From the NCBI RefSeq assembly GCF_900186965.1, contig NZ_LT906457.1, forward strand, positions 708,501 through 772,500: a DNA stretch of 64,000 nucleotides. Reading direction: 5' to 3'. The position numbers were made by a program, and so were the translations under genes. Numbering within the stretch: the first letter of the stretch is position 1; each line of letters begins with the position of its first letter. The DNA comes from Legionella spiritensis (GTDB lineage Bacteria > Pseudomonadota > Gammaproteobacteria > Legionellales > Legionellaceae). Shown piece after piece: positions 9,096 through 17,632 of the stretch. The notes beneath the pieces are model-generated. The model was not told the origin of the DNA. It ran no database searches and saw only the letters and a program-made list of their open reading frames with translations.

Positions 9096-10685
9096 TTAAT
9101 GTCTGAAATGGCGTATGCCGGTAAAAACCATAGCCAGGCCGGCGGTATTGGCGGCGTCGATGACCAGCTGGTCTCGCAGGGAGCCGCCCGGTTGAATGAT
9201 GGCGGTGATGCCGGCTTTGACCGCCAGTTCGATGCTGTCGGCAAAGGGAAAAAAAGCGTCCGAAGCCATGACGGCGCCTTCCGTTTTAAAACCGGCCTGC
9301 TCCGCTTGCCATAAGCCTATTCGTGTACTCATCACCCGGCTGGTCTGGCCGGCGCCTATGCCGATGGTGGCCTGATTTTTGGCAAACACGATGGCGTTGG
9401 ATTTCACATGTTTGACGGCAGCCCAGGCAAACAACAAATCCCGAAATTGCCTGTCGTCGGGTTGTTGTTCCGTGACGACCTGAAATTCCTCGATATTGGC
9501 CGGAAAACGATCGTGTTCCTGAACCAGCAAGCCGCCGCTGACATGGCGCATGTTCAACTCGAATTCCGTTTCCCGGTTCAATGGTCCGGTTTGCAGAATT
9601 CGTAAGTTAGGCTTGGCGGCGAAAGCGGTTTTTGCAGCCTCGCTGAAGGCCGGAGCGATGATGACTTCGGCAAATTGCTTCTCAATAATTGTGGTGGCAA
9701 GATCGTCATCTACCGTTTGATTAAAGGCGAGTATGCCGCCGAAGCTGGATGCGGGATCCGTCTGATAGGCGCGTAAATAAGCCTGGACCGGGGTATCAGA
9801 CACTGCAATGCCGCAAGGATTGCCATGTTTGACAATCACGCAGGCTGGTTTGTCCAGGGCAAAGGATTTGACACAATCCAGGGCTGCGTCGGCATCGAGA
9901 AGGTTGTTATAGGAGAGTTGTTTGCCTTGCAGAAGCCTGGTGTTGGCCAGCGAATCGGTGGCAGGATTTTTTTCAACGTAAAAAACCGCTTGCTGATGTG
10001 GATTTTCTCCATAGCGTAAATCATAACCCTTGTGAAACTGACAACCGAAGGTATCGGGAAAACCGCTTGGTATTTTCTCGTCATTGAGTGTGCCTAGATA
10101 ATTGGTGATGGCCGTATCGTAGGCCGCTGTATGGGCAAAGGCTTTTTTGGCCATCTCGAATGGCCAGCTGGCCGGCATGGACTGTTTTTTTAGGTGTGTC
10201 GTCAGATTATCATAATCGTTGGGTGAAACCACAACGGTAACGTGGGCATGATTTTTAGCGGCGGCGCGCACCATGGCCGGCCCGCCGATGTCGATATTGG
10301 CAATGGCTTTGTCAAAATCACAGTCCGGATGGCTAATGGTCTGTTGAAACGGATAAAGGTTGACCACCAGTAAATCGATGGGCCGGATCCCTTGTTCAGC
10401 AAGCGCCTTTTTATCCTGTTTTCCGCGCGCCAGTAATCCGCCGTGAATAGCCGGATGCAGGGTTTTGACTCGCCCATCCATCATTTCCGGAAATCCGGTA
10501 CAGTCACTGACCTCGGTGACAGTCAACCCATTGTCACGCAAGACAACGGCCGTGTTGCCGGTGGCAATGATTTCCACCCCAAGATCCGTGAGAACCTGAC
10601 CCAGTTCAACGATGCCTCGTTTGTCGGAAACACTTAACAAAGCCCGGCGAGGGGAAAAGGCAATTTCCGGAAGGTCAGTCATCAT
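9096..10685 (-). CDS. purH: Bifunctional AICAR transformylase / IMP cyclohydrolase
   Basis: 529 aa, full length for PurH. The N-terminal MGS-like cyclohydrolase domain starts RRALLSVSDKRGIVELG and contains IIATGNTA. The C-terminal transformylase domain has the conserved VKHGNPCG motif around residue 268 and SDAFFPFADSIE near the end. It catalyses the last two steps of IMP synthesis. It is the last gene of the aroQ-accB-accC-prmA-purH run; 32 bases separate it from prmA. Confidence 0.96.
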   Translation of the reverse strand: MMTDLPEIAFSPRRALLSVSDKRGIVELGQVLTDLGVEIIATGNTAVVLRDNGLTVTEVSDCTGFPEMMDGRVKTLHPAIHGGLLARGKQDKKALAEQGIRPIDLLVVNLYPFQQTISHPDCDFDKAIANIDIGGPAMVRAAAKNHAHVTVVVSPNDYDNLTTHLKKQSMPASWPFEMAKKAFAHTAAYDTAITNYLGTLNDEKIPSGFPDTFGCQFHKGYDLRYGENPHQQAVFYVEKNPATDSLANTRLLQGKQLSYNNLLDADAALDCVKSFALDKPACVIVKHGNPCGIAVSDTPVQAYLRAYQTDPASSFGGILAFNQTVDDDLATTIIEKQFAEVIIAPAFSEAAKTAFAAKPNLRILQTGPLNRETEFELNMRHVSGGLLVQEHDRFPANIEEFQVVTEQQPDDRQFRDLLFAWAAVKHVKSNAIVFAKNQATIGIGAGQTSRVMSTRIGLWQAEQAGFKTEGAVMASDAFFPFADSIELAVKAGITAIIQPGGSLRDQLVIDAANTAGLAMVFTGIRHFRH

Positions 10686-10717
10686 ACGTACTCCATGGTT
10701 GACAAATCAAGGGATGA

Positions 10718-11587
10718 TTATCGTCGGTTAAAAATCAATAAAGCCCAGCCATCCTGATGAAGGGTTTGCCGGTGCTCGAAATCATCGCGGTATGTTTCTA
10801 TCAAAGTGGCTGCCTGTTCGGAAAGGAGGCCGGATACGACCAGGGTTCCCTCCGGATTGAGCAAGGTTTTAAACCGTTTTTGCAAGGTCAGTAGCGGGGC
10901 GAGCAAAATATTGGCGATCAGGATATCGACGCCGGCCTGCAAGGAATCGGGAAAACCGATATGCAATTGCCCGGTTGACAGGTCATTCATATCGGCGTTG
11001 TTTTTGGTGGCGGTCAAGGCCTGTTCGTCAATGTCAACGGCTTGCAGGTGTTTCGCCCCCAGCTTCAAGGCGGCTAATGCGAGGATGCCGGAGCCGCAGC
11101 CATAGTCAATCATGGTGCGATGCGCCAGATCCGCCTGATCAAGCCATTGTAAACACAATGCGGTAGTAGGGTGGGTTCCGGTGCCGAATGCCAATCCCGG
11201 ATCAAGGATTAAATAGACGGCTTTTGGCTCCGGTGGCTCTATCCAGGAAGGACAAATCCAGAAGCGTTCGCCGAAACGCCTGGGTTTGAAATCATCCATC
11301 CACGCCCTTTCCCAATCCTGATCCGGTAAGGCGTGGACGGTAAAGTGCAGATGGGGATATTGCGGCGACAGGGCTTGCAGGCACTGATCAGCCGCTTCTT
11401 TTTCCGTATAAAGCGCATGGATAATAACGTCAGGCCACAGTGGCGTCGTGCCGGGCTCCGGTTCCAGAACCGGATCATCGTTTTTGTCGGTAAGAGTGAC
11501 AGATAACGCGCCGGCCTCTTCCAGATAGTCACTCAGACGTTCAACGTCATCACCGTGACAGATTTCGATTTGCAACTGATACCACAC
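10718..11587 (-). CDS. prmA: Ribosomal protein L11 methyltransferase
   Basis: 289 aa, typical PrmA length. The N-terminal substrate-recognition domain is followed by the AdoMet-binding motif DYGCGSGILALAALKLGA and the catalytic-loop motif NILLAPL. The conserved LDPGLAFGTGTHPTT precedes the SAM domain. It trimethylates ribosomal protein L11. It lies 4 bases after accC, so it is in the same operon; accC-prmA adjacency is common in gammaproteobacteria. Confidence 0.95.
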   Translation of the reverse strand: MWYQLQIEICHGDDVERLSDYLEEAGALSVTLTDKNDDPVLEPEPGTTPLWPDVIIHALYTEKEAADQCLQALSPQYPHLHFTVHALPDQDWERAWMDDFKPRRFGERFWICPSWIEPPEPKAVYLILDPGLAFGTGTHPTTALCLQWLDQADLAHRTMIDYGCGSGILALAALKLGAKHLQAVDIDEQALTATKNNADMNDLSTGQLHIGFPDSLQAGVDILIANILLAPLLTLQKRFKTLLNPEGTLVVSGLLSEQAATLIETYRDDFEHRQTLHQDGWALLIFNRR

Positions 11588-11591
11588 GACT

Positions 11592-12932
11592 TTATTCCTT
11601 CAACATCTTTTCCAGATAATGGATATTGGCGCCCCCCGCCACAAACGCCTTGTCTTTCATAATACGCTGATGCAATTCAATATTGGTCTTGATGCCGTCT
11701 ATGATAATTTCATCAAGCGCGTTTCTCATTCTGGCAATGGCTTCCGCTCTGGTTTCGCCATAGCTTATCAGTTTGCCAATCATCGAATCGTAATGGGGCG
11801 GCACCACGTAGCTGCTGTAGATATGGGAATCAAAACGAATACCAGGGCCGCCGGGCTGATGAAGCAGCCGGATGGTTCCGGGAGAAGGCATAAACGTCCT
11901 CGGATCTTCCGCGTTAATTCGGCACTCAATGGCGTGACCATGCAAATGAATGTCTTCCTGCTTCAAGGTAAAAGGCAAATCACTGGCAATTTTTATCTGC
12001 TCTTTAATCAGATCGATGCCGGTAATCATTTCAGTGACGGGATGTTCCACCTGGATACGGGTATTCATTTCAATGAAATAAAAACAGCCGTCCTGATACA
12101 GGAATTCAAAGGTTCCCGCGCCGCGATATTCCAGATCACGGCAGGCTTTGACAACGCGTTCGCCAATTTCAGCGCGTAACTCGGGTGAAATGCCGGGGGC
12201 AGGCGCTTCCTCGACGACTTTCTGGTGACGCCTCTGCATGGAGCAATCGCGTTCACCGAGGTAAACCGCGTTACCTTTGCCGTCACCCAGTACCTGAAAT
12301 TCGATATGACGCGGATTTTCCAGGAATTTTTCCATATAGACGGTTGCGTTGTTAAAGGCCGCCTTGGCTTCGCTGCGGGTTAGGGCGATGGCGTTTAAAA
12401 GATTGGCTTCGCTATGTACAACACGCATGCCGCGTCCGCCGCCGCCACCTGCCGCCTTGATAATAACGGGATAGCCAATCTGTCGCCCGAGCTCCATATT
12501 ACGCGCTTCATCCTCCGACAAAGGCCCGTCTGAACCGGGTACGCAGGGAACCCCCGCCTTTTTCATGGCGGCAATGGCTGATACTTTATCGCCCATCAGG
12601 CGGATGGTATCTCCCCTTGGCCCGATAAAACGAAAACCGCTTTGCTCCACGATATCGGAAAAATCCGCATTTTCAGACAGAAATCCATAGCCGGGATGAA
12701 TGGCGACCGCGTCGGTGATTTCAGCGGCGGAAATAATGGCCGGGATATTCAAGTAGCTTTTCTGCGAACTGGCCGGGCCAATACAGACCGTTTCATCGGC
12801 AAGGCGTACGTGCAGCAGGTCTTTATCCACATCGGAATGAACGGCTACCGTTTGAATTCCCAATTCCTTGCAGGCACGCAAAATACGAAGGGCTATTTCG
12901 CCCCGGTTTGCGATAACAATTTTACTGAGCAT
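11592..12932 (-). CDS. accC: Biotin carboxylase subunit of acetyl-CoA carboxylase
   Basis: 446 aa, the normal AccC length. It starts [17 protein letters not shown]. The ATP-grasp glycine loop is [12 protein letters not shown], followed by [19 protein letters not shown] and [14 protein letters not shown], with the catalytic and metal-binding residues intact. It carboxylates the biotin of AccB using ATP and bicarbonate, the first half-reaction of fatty-acid synthesis. It is directly downstream of accB. Confidence 0.97.
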   Translation of the reverse strand: MLSKIVIANRGEIALRILRACKELGIQTVAVHSDVDKDLLHVRLADETVCIGPASSQKSYLNIPAIISAAEITDAVAIHPGYGFLSENADFSDIVEQSGFRFIGPRGDTIRLMGDKVSAIAAMKKAGVPCVPGSDGPLSEDEARNMELGRQIGYPVIIKAAGGGGGRGMRVVHSEANLLNAIALTRSEAKAAFNNATVYMEKFLENPRHIEFQVLGDGKGNAVYLGERDCSMQRRHQKVVEEAPAPGISPELRAEIGERVVKACRDLEYRGAGTFEFLYQDGCFYFIEMNTRIQVEHPVTEMITGIDLIKEQIKIASDLPFTLKQEDIHLHGHAIECRINAEDPRTFMPSPGTIRLLHQPGGPGIRFDSHIYSSYVVPPHYDSMIGKLISYGETRAEAIARMRNALDEIIIDGIKTNIELHQRIMKDKAFVAGGANIHYLEKMLKE

Positions 12933-12942
12933 CCTAAACCCC

Positions 12943-13413
12943 TCATGCTATGACAAAGAGAGGTTGGTCGTATTCAACGGGATCCCCGTTGGCAACCAGA
13001 ATCTCAACGATTTTACCGGCTTTATCGGCCTCAATTTCATTAAACATTTTCATGGCTTCCACAATACACAACGTATCGCCGACCTTGACGGACTGGCCGA
13101 CTGTTACAAAAGGAGGTGCTTCCGGAGACGGGGACGTGTACATGGTACCCACCATCGGTGAACGGACTTTGTGTCCCGTGTTTGCCTCTTCGGCCGGCTT
13201 TTCAGCCGCGGCAGGCGGTGCGGCCGGGGTATTTGGTGTGTGGTGGTAGACCGGAGCAGGAGCGTGGCGCATCGGAGAATGTGCGTCCATGGTGTAGGAG
13301 GCATGTCGGCTCAGACGGACGGATTCTTCTCCTTCCTTGATTTCAATTTCTGAAATACCGGTTTCATCCAGCAATTCAATCAGTTTTTTAATTTTTCGAA
13401 TATCCATTAACAT
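12943..13413 (-). CDS. accB: Biotin carboxyl carrier protein of acetyl-CoA carboxylase
   Basis: 156 aa. The N-terminal part starts [18 protein letters not shown] linker rich in Ala and Pro (about residues 50-75) leads to the biotinyl domain with [12 protein letters not shown], whose lysine is biotinylated, and the protruding-thumb segment [10 protein letters not shown]. An alternative start at the internal ATG of MDIRKIK would shorten it by two residues. It is followed by accC after 10 bases. Confidence 0.97.
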   Translation of the reverse strand: MLMDIRKIKKLIELLDETGISEIEIKEGEESVRLSRHASYTMDAHSPMRHAPAPVYHHTPNTPAAPPAAAEKPAEEANTGHKVRSPMVGTMYTSPSPEAPPFVTVGQSVKVGDTLCIVEAMKMFNEIEADKAGKIVEILVANGDPVEYDQPLFVIA

Positions 13414-13427
13414 TAACTCTCTATTGA

Positions 13428-13865
13428 TTAACTTAATTCTTCTATAATGGCTTGTAGTGCCAGATTATAGCCTCGAACGCCCAGTCCGCATATCACACCT
13501 TGCGCGATTTCCGAGAGATAGGAGAAACGCCTGAAACTCTCACGGGCGTGGATGTTACTGATGTGGACTTCAATAAAGGGAACGGCAGCCGTTACCAGGG
13601 CATCGCGAATGGCGATGCTGGTGTGGGTGAAGGCCGCCGCGTTCACGATCAGGTAATCCGTTTTGTCATCGGCGGCTTTATGAATATAGTCAATAAACCG
13701 CGATTCGCTGTTGGTTTGCAGACAGATTAATTCAACGCTTGCTTCCCGGGCTTGCTTTTTTAGTGACTTGTCCAATTCTTCCAGAGTTAAAAAGCCATAG
13801 ATAGACGGTTCCCGCATACCTAAGCGATTTAAATTTGGGCCGTGAAGAACCTGAATTTTTTTCAT
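13428..13865 (-). CDS. aroQ: Type II 3-dehydroquinate dehydratase
   Basis: 145 aa from the ATG at 13863-13865. The longer open frame to 13943 adds 26 residues unlike the family, so the shorter start is preferred. Motifs: [16 protein letters not shown] with the catalytic tyrosine, [23 protein letters not shown], and [11 protein letters not shown] with the catalytic histidine. It removes water from 3-dehydroquinate in the shikimate pathway. It heads the aroQ-accB-accC-prmA-purH operon, a widespread arrangement. Confidence 0.95.
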   Translation of the reverse strand: MKKIQVLHGPNLNRLGMREPSIYGFLTLEELDKSLKKQAREASVELICLQTNSESRFIDYIHKAADDKTDYLIVNAAAFTHTSIAIRDALVTAAVPFIEVHISNIHARESFRRFSYLSEIAQGVICGLGVRGYNLALQAIIEELS

Positions 13866-13974
13866 TTGGAGCCTGTCCTGACGAAATGGGAGGATTCTGC
13901 CTGATCTTGGCGATAATGTCCAGATATACGATGATATCGGCATGATACCGGCATGATGCCTTCTAAATAGTCAG

Positions 13975-14068
13975 CAGGTTCTGTGCCAAAAATTTTCCCG
14001 GTACCATTTTTTTGCGAAAGGGCAGTAGCCCGTAAGGAGGCCTGCGGCCGTATTGCGGGTTTCATGAT
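13975..14068. mobile_element. MITE-like element, family D, half copy D4
   Basis: About 94 bp in the gap between divergent aroQ and the oadA-like gene. It begins CAGGTTCTGTGCCAAAAATT and runs through AGTAGCCCGTAAGGAGGCC and CGTATTGCGGGTTTCATG, then loses similarity. It corresponds to the left half of D2. The other terminal repeat is absent, so it looks like a deletion remnant. Confidence 0.65.
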
Positions 14069-14176
14069 CCAATATTAAACCAGGATAACACGGAGAACAT
14101 CTCCTCCTCTTTAGGTCTTATGGATTATGGATATATGATATGGTTATAGGAATGGTTAACAAAAAGGAATTGTGCA

Positions 14177-15973
14177 ATGGCTGCTACCCATATCACTGAT
14201 GTGACGCTGCGAGACGCTCATCAATGTCTGATTGCAACCCGATTGCGTACGGAAGATATGCTGCCTGCTTGTAAAAAAATGGATCAAGTCGGTTTCTGGG
14301 CTATGGAAGTATGGGGAGGTGCCACTTTTGATTCCTGCCTGCGGTTTTTAAAGGAAGATCCGTGGCAGCGTTTACATTTGTTACGGCAAGCGCTACCCAA
14401 TACCCGATTATCGATGCTGTTAAGGGGTCAGAATTTACTGGGGTATCGACATTATGCCGATGATGTTGTCAAGGCATTTGTCAAACTGGCTGCCAATAAT
14501 GGTGTCGATGTGTTTCGTGTGTTCGATGCCTTGAATGATGTGCGTAATTTACGGGTTGCTATTGAAAGCGTCAAAGCCTGTAAGAAACACGCGCAGGGTA
14601 CTATCTGTTATACAACCAGTCCTGTCCATACGATAGAAAATTTCGTCGACATGGGCAAAGCGCTCACTGATCTGGGCTGCGACAGCATCGCCATTAAAGA
14701 CATGGCTGGCTTGCTGACCCCTTCGGATACTGTGAACTTGTACCAGGCTCTCGCCAGGGCGACGCAATTACCGATTCATCTGCATACCCACGCTACCTCG
14801 GGATTGGCTGCTATTTGTCACTATCAGGCCGTACTGGCAGGATGCCGGCACATTGATACGGCTATTTCGTCATTTTCAGGCGGCGCGTCTCATCCGGCCA
14901 CGGAACCGTTGGTTGCCGCATTGGCCGGCAGCGAGTTTGATACAGGTCTTGATTTGAATTTATTGTTGGAAATTGGTGATTATTTTCACGAAATTCGCAA
15001 AAAATACCAGCAATTTGAAAGCGAGGCACGGGATATTGATCCTCGTGTGCAACTCTATCAGGTGCCGGGCGGCATGATCTCCAATCTCTATAATCAACTG
15101 AAAGAGCAACAGGCTCTTGATAAAATGGCCGCCGTGCATGAGGAAATACCGAATGTTCGTAAAGATTTGGGCTATCCGCCGCTAGTGACGCCCACGTCGC
15201 AGGTGGTTGGCACCCAGGCTGTTATGAATGTCTTGACGGGAGAGCGGTATAAAACCATTACCAACGAAGTGAAATTGTACTGTCAGGGCAAATACGGTGC
15301 GACACCGGGAAAAATAAACGCAAGGCTGCGCAAGAAAGCGATTGGACGTACCGAAGTCATTGATGTCCGGCCTGCTGATTTGCTGCCTAATGAATTAAAC
15401 AGGCTGCGCAAGGAAATCGGTGATCTGGCTGAAAGCGAGGAAGATGTGCTGTCTTATGCCATGTTTCCGGAAATAGCCCGGCAATTTTTACGGGAAAGAC
15501 AGAGTAACACACTGGCTCCGGAGCCCTTGCTAGGCAAACAACTGTCTGATGAGCGCAGTAAATTATCGGAGTTTGACATTACCTTGCATGGAGAAAGCTA
15601 TCATGTGAAGGTCGCTGGTTTCGGAGATCGTGAGCGGGGGCGGCAAGCGTGTTTTTTATGGGTGGATGAAGTGCCTGAGGAAGTCATTATCGAATTGCCG
15701 CAGCAGGATAAAGGACTCACGGATTCCAGACCGGTGACAAAAACTTCCGGGCCGGGGGACATCAAGGTCGCCATGCCGGGAACGATTGTGAACGTGTTCG
15801 TCAAGACGGGAGACAAGGTCAAGATCGGGCAGGTTTTATTTGTGCTGGAAGCCATGAAAATGGAAACGGAAATACAGGCGCCGTTTGACGGCAAAGTGAC
15901 AGAGGTATATTGCAGCAAGGGTGATAAAGTGACGCCGGAGCAGGTATTGATGCAGTTGGCGGGCAGAACCTAG
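14177..15973 (+). CDS. oadA: Oxaloacetate decarboxylase alpha / pyruvate carboxylase subunit B
   Basis: 598 aa. The N-terminal carboxyltransferase TIM barrel has TDVTLRDAHQC, MEVWGGATFDSC and the metal ligands in HLHTHATSG. The conserved C-terminal carboxylase domain follows, and a biotinyl domain with EAMKMETEI is near the end. This is either the alpha subunit of Na+-dependent oxaloacetate decarboxylase or the PycB subunit of a two-part pyruvate carboxylase. No beta/gamma subunit or pycA gene lies nearby, so the choice is open. It is preceded by AAAGGAAT. Its stop TAG (15971-15973) is the left end of element B1. Confidence 0.9.
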   Translation: MAATHITDVTLRDAHQCLIATRLRTEDMLPACKKMDQVGFWAMEVWGGATFDSCLRFLKEDPWQRLHLLRQALPNTRLSMLLRGQNLLGYRHYADDVVKAFVKLAANNGVDVFRVFDALNDVRNLRVAIESVKACKKHAQGTICYTTSPVHTIENFVDMGKALTDLGCDSIAIKDMAGLLTPSDTVNLYQALARATQLPIHLHTHATSGLAAICHYQAVLAGCRHIDTAISSFSGGASHPATEPLVAALAGSEFDTGLDLNLLLEIGDYFHEIRKKYQQFESEARDIDPRVQLYQVPGGMISNLYNQLKEQQALDKMAAVHEEIPNVRKDLGYPPLVTPTSQVVGTQAVMNVLTGERYKTITNEVKLYCQGKYGATPGKINARLRKKAIGRTEVIDVRPADLLPNELNRLRKEIGDLAESEEDVLSYAMFPEIARQFLRERQSNTLAPEPLLGKQLSDERSKLSEFDITLHGESYHVKVAGFGDRERGRQACFLWVDEVPEEVIIELPQQDKGLTDSRPVTKTSGPGDIKVAMPGTIVNVFVKTGDKVKIGQVLFVLEAMKMETEIQAPFDGKVTEVYCSKGDKVTPEQVLMQLAGRT

Positions 15974-16119
15974 TACTACAGTGGTAAGTTCTGTCATTCC
16001 CGAGAAATCGGGAATCCATTCACGTTAAAATAGATCTCCGCCTGCGCGAAGATGACAATCAATGAGCAAAAAAGAGTACATAAATAGGGATCCTTTCCAA
16101 AATACCACTGTAGTATTAG
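15970..16119. mobile_element. MITE-like element, family B, copy B1 (full length)
   Basis: 150 bp. The left end CTAGTACTACAGTGGTA and the reverse complement of the right end CTAATACTACAGTGGTA match at 16 of 17 bases. The interior holds a small palindrome, ATTCCCGAGAAATCGGGAAT. A second copy of exactly the same length lies inverted at 23729-23878 and differs at only a handful of positions. The first TAG is the oadA stop codon. Confidence 0.85.
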
Positions 16120-16134
16120 GTTCACAGAATCTAG
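16117..16134. mobile_element. Relic of a family D end at the tsaC-like stop codon
   Basis: On the minus strand the sequence after the stop codon reads TAGATTCTGTGAACCTA, close to the family D end TAGGTTCCGTGAACAAA. It shares its inner TAG with B1 and its outer CTAG with the stop codon of the gene at 16131. Only about 14 bases of similarity remain, so this is suggestive only. Confidence 0.35.
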
Positions 16135-17087
16135 CGAATCTGTCCCGCCTTGATGGCGCGTTCTCGTATTCCATGCCAGGCAGCAGTCTCGGGCGGTAAT
16201 TCCAGAACAATAATCGTAGCTGAGGATTGATCAGCCCGGCGTAGTTGAAAATAAAGTTCAAAAGCCGCATCCCGGGGATTTAAGGGCAACTGGTAACCCT
16301 GGTGTCGGCTGAACTCCGCGTCTTTGACAAAAGACAGCACATAACACGCTTGCTTGCTCTGTTGACAAAAACGCTTCATTGCTTTGCGATCATTGAAACA
16401 GTAAAGAGGTTTTTCCGGCTGGTAATGATTTGCCAGCATGCCGGGGGCACGTATTGTCTGGCGTACCTGTTGTTCCTTGATCGGGATTGCGGCCTGAATT
16501 TGCTCTTCGTCAATCATACCGGGGCGTAACACCTGATACTCCTCGGGGTGGGTTGCGGCAATAATAGTTGATTCAATGCCTATGTCACATCGTCCCCCAT
16601 CCAGGATGAGCAGGGAGCTGCCGGCGAAACTTTGACGGACATGCTCGGCGGTGGTGGGACTGATTTTTCCAAATGGGTTGGCTGACGGTGCAACCAGAGG
16701 TTTGCCCAGTTGCGAGAGCAACGCTTGGGCAACGGGATGGCTTGGGCATCGTAGTGCCACGGTTGTCTGACCGCCCGTTACCAGAGGATTGACACTCGTA
16801 CGGCAATTCATGACCAGCGTTAATGCCCCGGGCCAGAAACGTTCCATCAAAACCGACGCATAGTCTGGTATGTCTCGCGCCCATTGCGAGATATCCCATC
16901 CATGGGCCACGTGCATAATCAGGGGATGGTTAAGCGGTCTGTTTTTCAAGGCATAGATTTTTTTTATGGCGGACTCATTTTCGGCATTTCCCGCCAGCCC
17001 GTATACCGTTTCTGTGGGGATTGCGACGATTTCTCCCGCGCGCAAGCGGTCTGCGGCTAATTCGACGTTGGTGGTAATAGTACTCAT
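16131..17087 (-). CDS. L-threonylcarbamoyladenylate synthase, Sua5 type
   Basis: 318 aa from the ATG at 17085-17087 (MSTITTNVELAADRLRAGE). The open frame extends to 17255, but those 56 residues do not fit the family. The YrdC/Sua5 domain has IPTETVYGLAG, KNRPLNHPLIMH, VALRCPSHP and the SANPFGKISPTTAEHV motif. A C-terminal Sua5 domain, with APGMLANHYQP before it, makes it longer than E. coli TsaC. It makes threonylcarbamoyl-AMP for the t6A modification of tRNA. Stop TAG at 16131-16133 falls in a CTAG next to repeat sequence. Confidence 0.92.
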   Translation of the reverse strand: MSTITTNVELAADRLRAGEIVAIPTETVYGLAGNAENESAIKKIYALKNRPLNHPLIMHVAHGWDISQWARDIPDYASVLMERFWPGALTLVMNCRTSVNPLVTGGQTTVALRCPSHPVAQALLSQLGKPLVAPSANPFGKISPTTAEHVRQSFAGSSLLILDGGRCDIGIESTIIAATHPEEYQVLRPGMIDEEQIQAAIPIKEQQVRQTIRAPGMLANHYQPEKPLYCFNDRKAMKRFCQQSKQACYVLSFVKDAEFSRHQGYQLPLNPRDAAFELYFQLRRADQSSATIIVLELPPETAAWHGIRERAIKAGQIR

Positions 17088-17632
17088 AGGGGCTGTTCTT
17101 AAAATAAAACGGATATCCTTCAAGCCATATCTGTGGTCTGCTGACAAAACGCCGTCGACAAGAATTTGCCGGAATACCGTCCGATTCTTTTTTCTGAACG
17201 GGTATGGTAGCACGTAATGTAAATAATCCACATGAGTTGTGCAATTTATTTTCATGGTTTGGCGCTATAAAAACCCGCAGTCCCTCTGTTTTGGGGTATT
17301 AAACTATTTTGTTAACTTGTTTAATGTCAGTGTTTCAGGATATTAATTTGTTTAAAAATTGATAATTTTAAAAATGAAAAATTTGTGTTAGTTTGGTCTT
17401 TGCCTGTAATGCGTTGTTGTGAATTTTTTGATCTGATTTGTGTTGTAAGCAGCAATCGGATCCGATTTTCAGAAATGACATTATGACAGGTTATACCACC
17501 AACTGGTTATGACCGTATTTTTTTGTAACAGTGGGATGTCTTGTTACCGCGAAGTTCGGCATAGCTTACAGAATGGGCATATTGTTCATCAGGATTGCCT
17601 CAAATCGATTAGTCTTAAAGGAGTTATGATTA
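17088..17632. other. Long AT-rich upstream region of the protease gene
   Basis: This 545-base divergent intergenic region holds no supported gene. It is AT-rich from about 17290 to 17450. A perfect 14-bp palindrome, AATCGGATCCGATT, lies at 17454-17467, about 165 bases before the proA start, and could be a regulator site. AAAGGAG at 17617-17623 precedes the proA ATG. The promoters of both flanking genes must lie here, but I cannot place them securely. Confidence 0.4.

Noticed and set aside
11619-12179. 186-codon plus-strand frame over accC
   Set aside because: Antisense to accC, no domain; a shadow frame.
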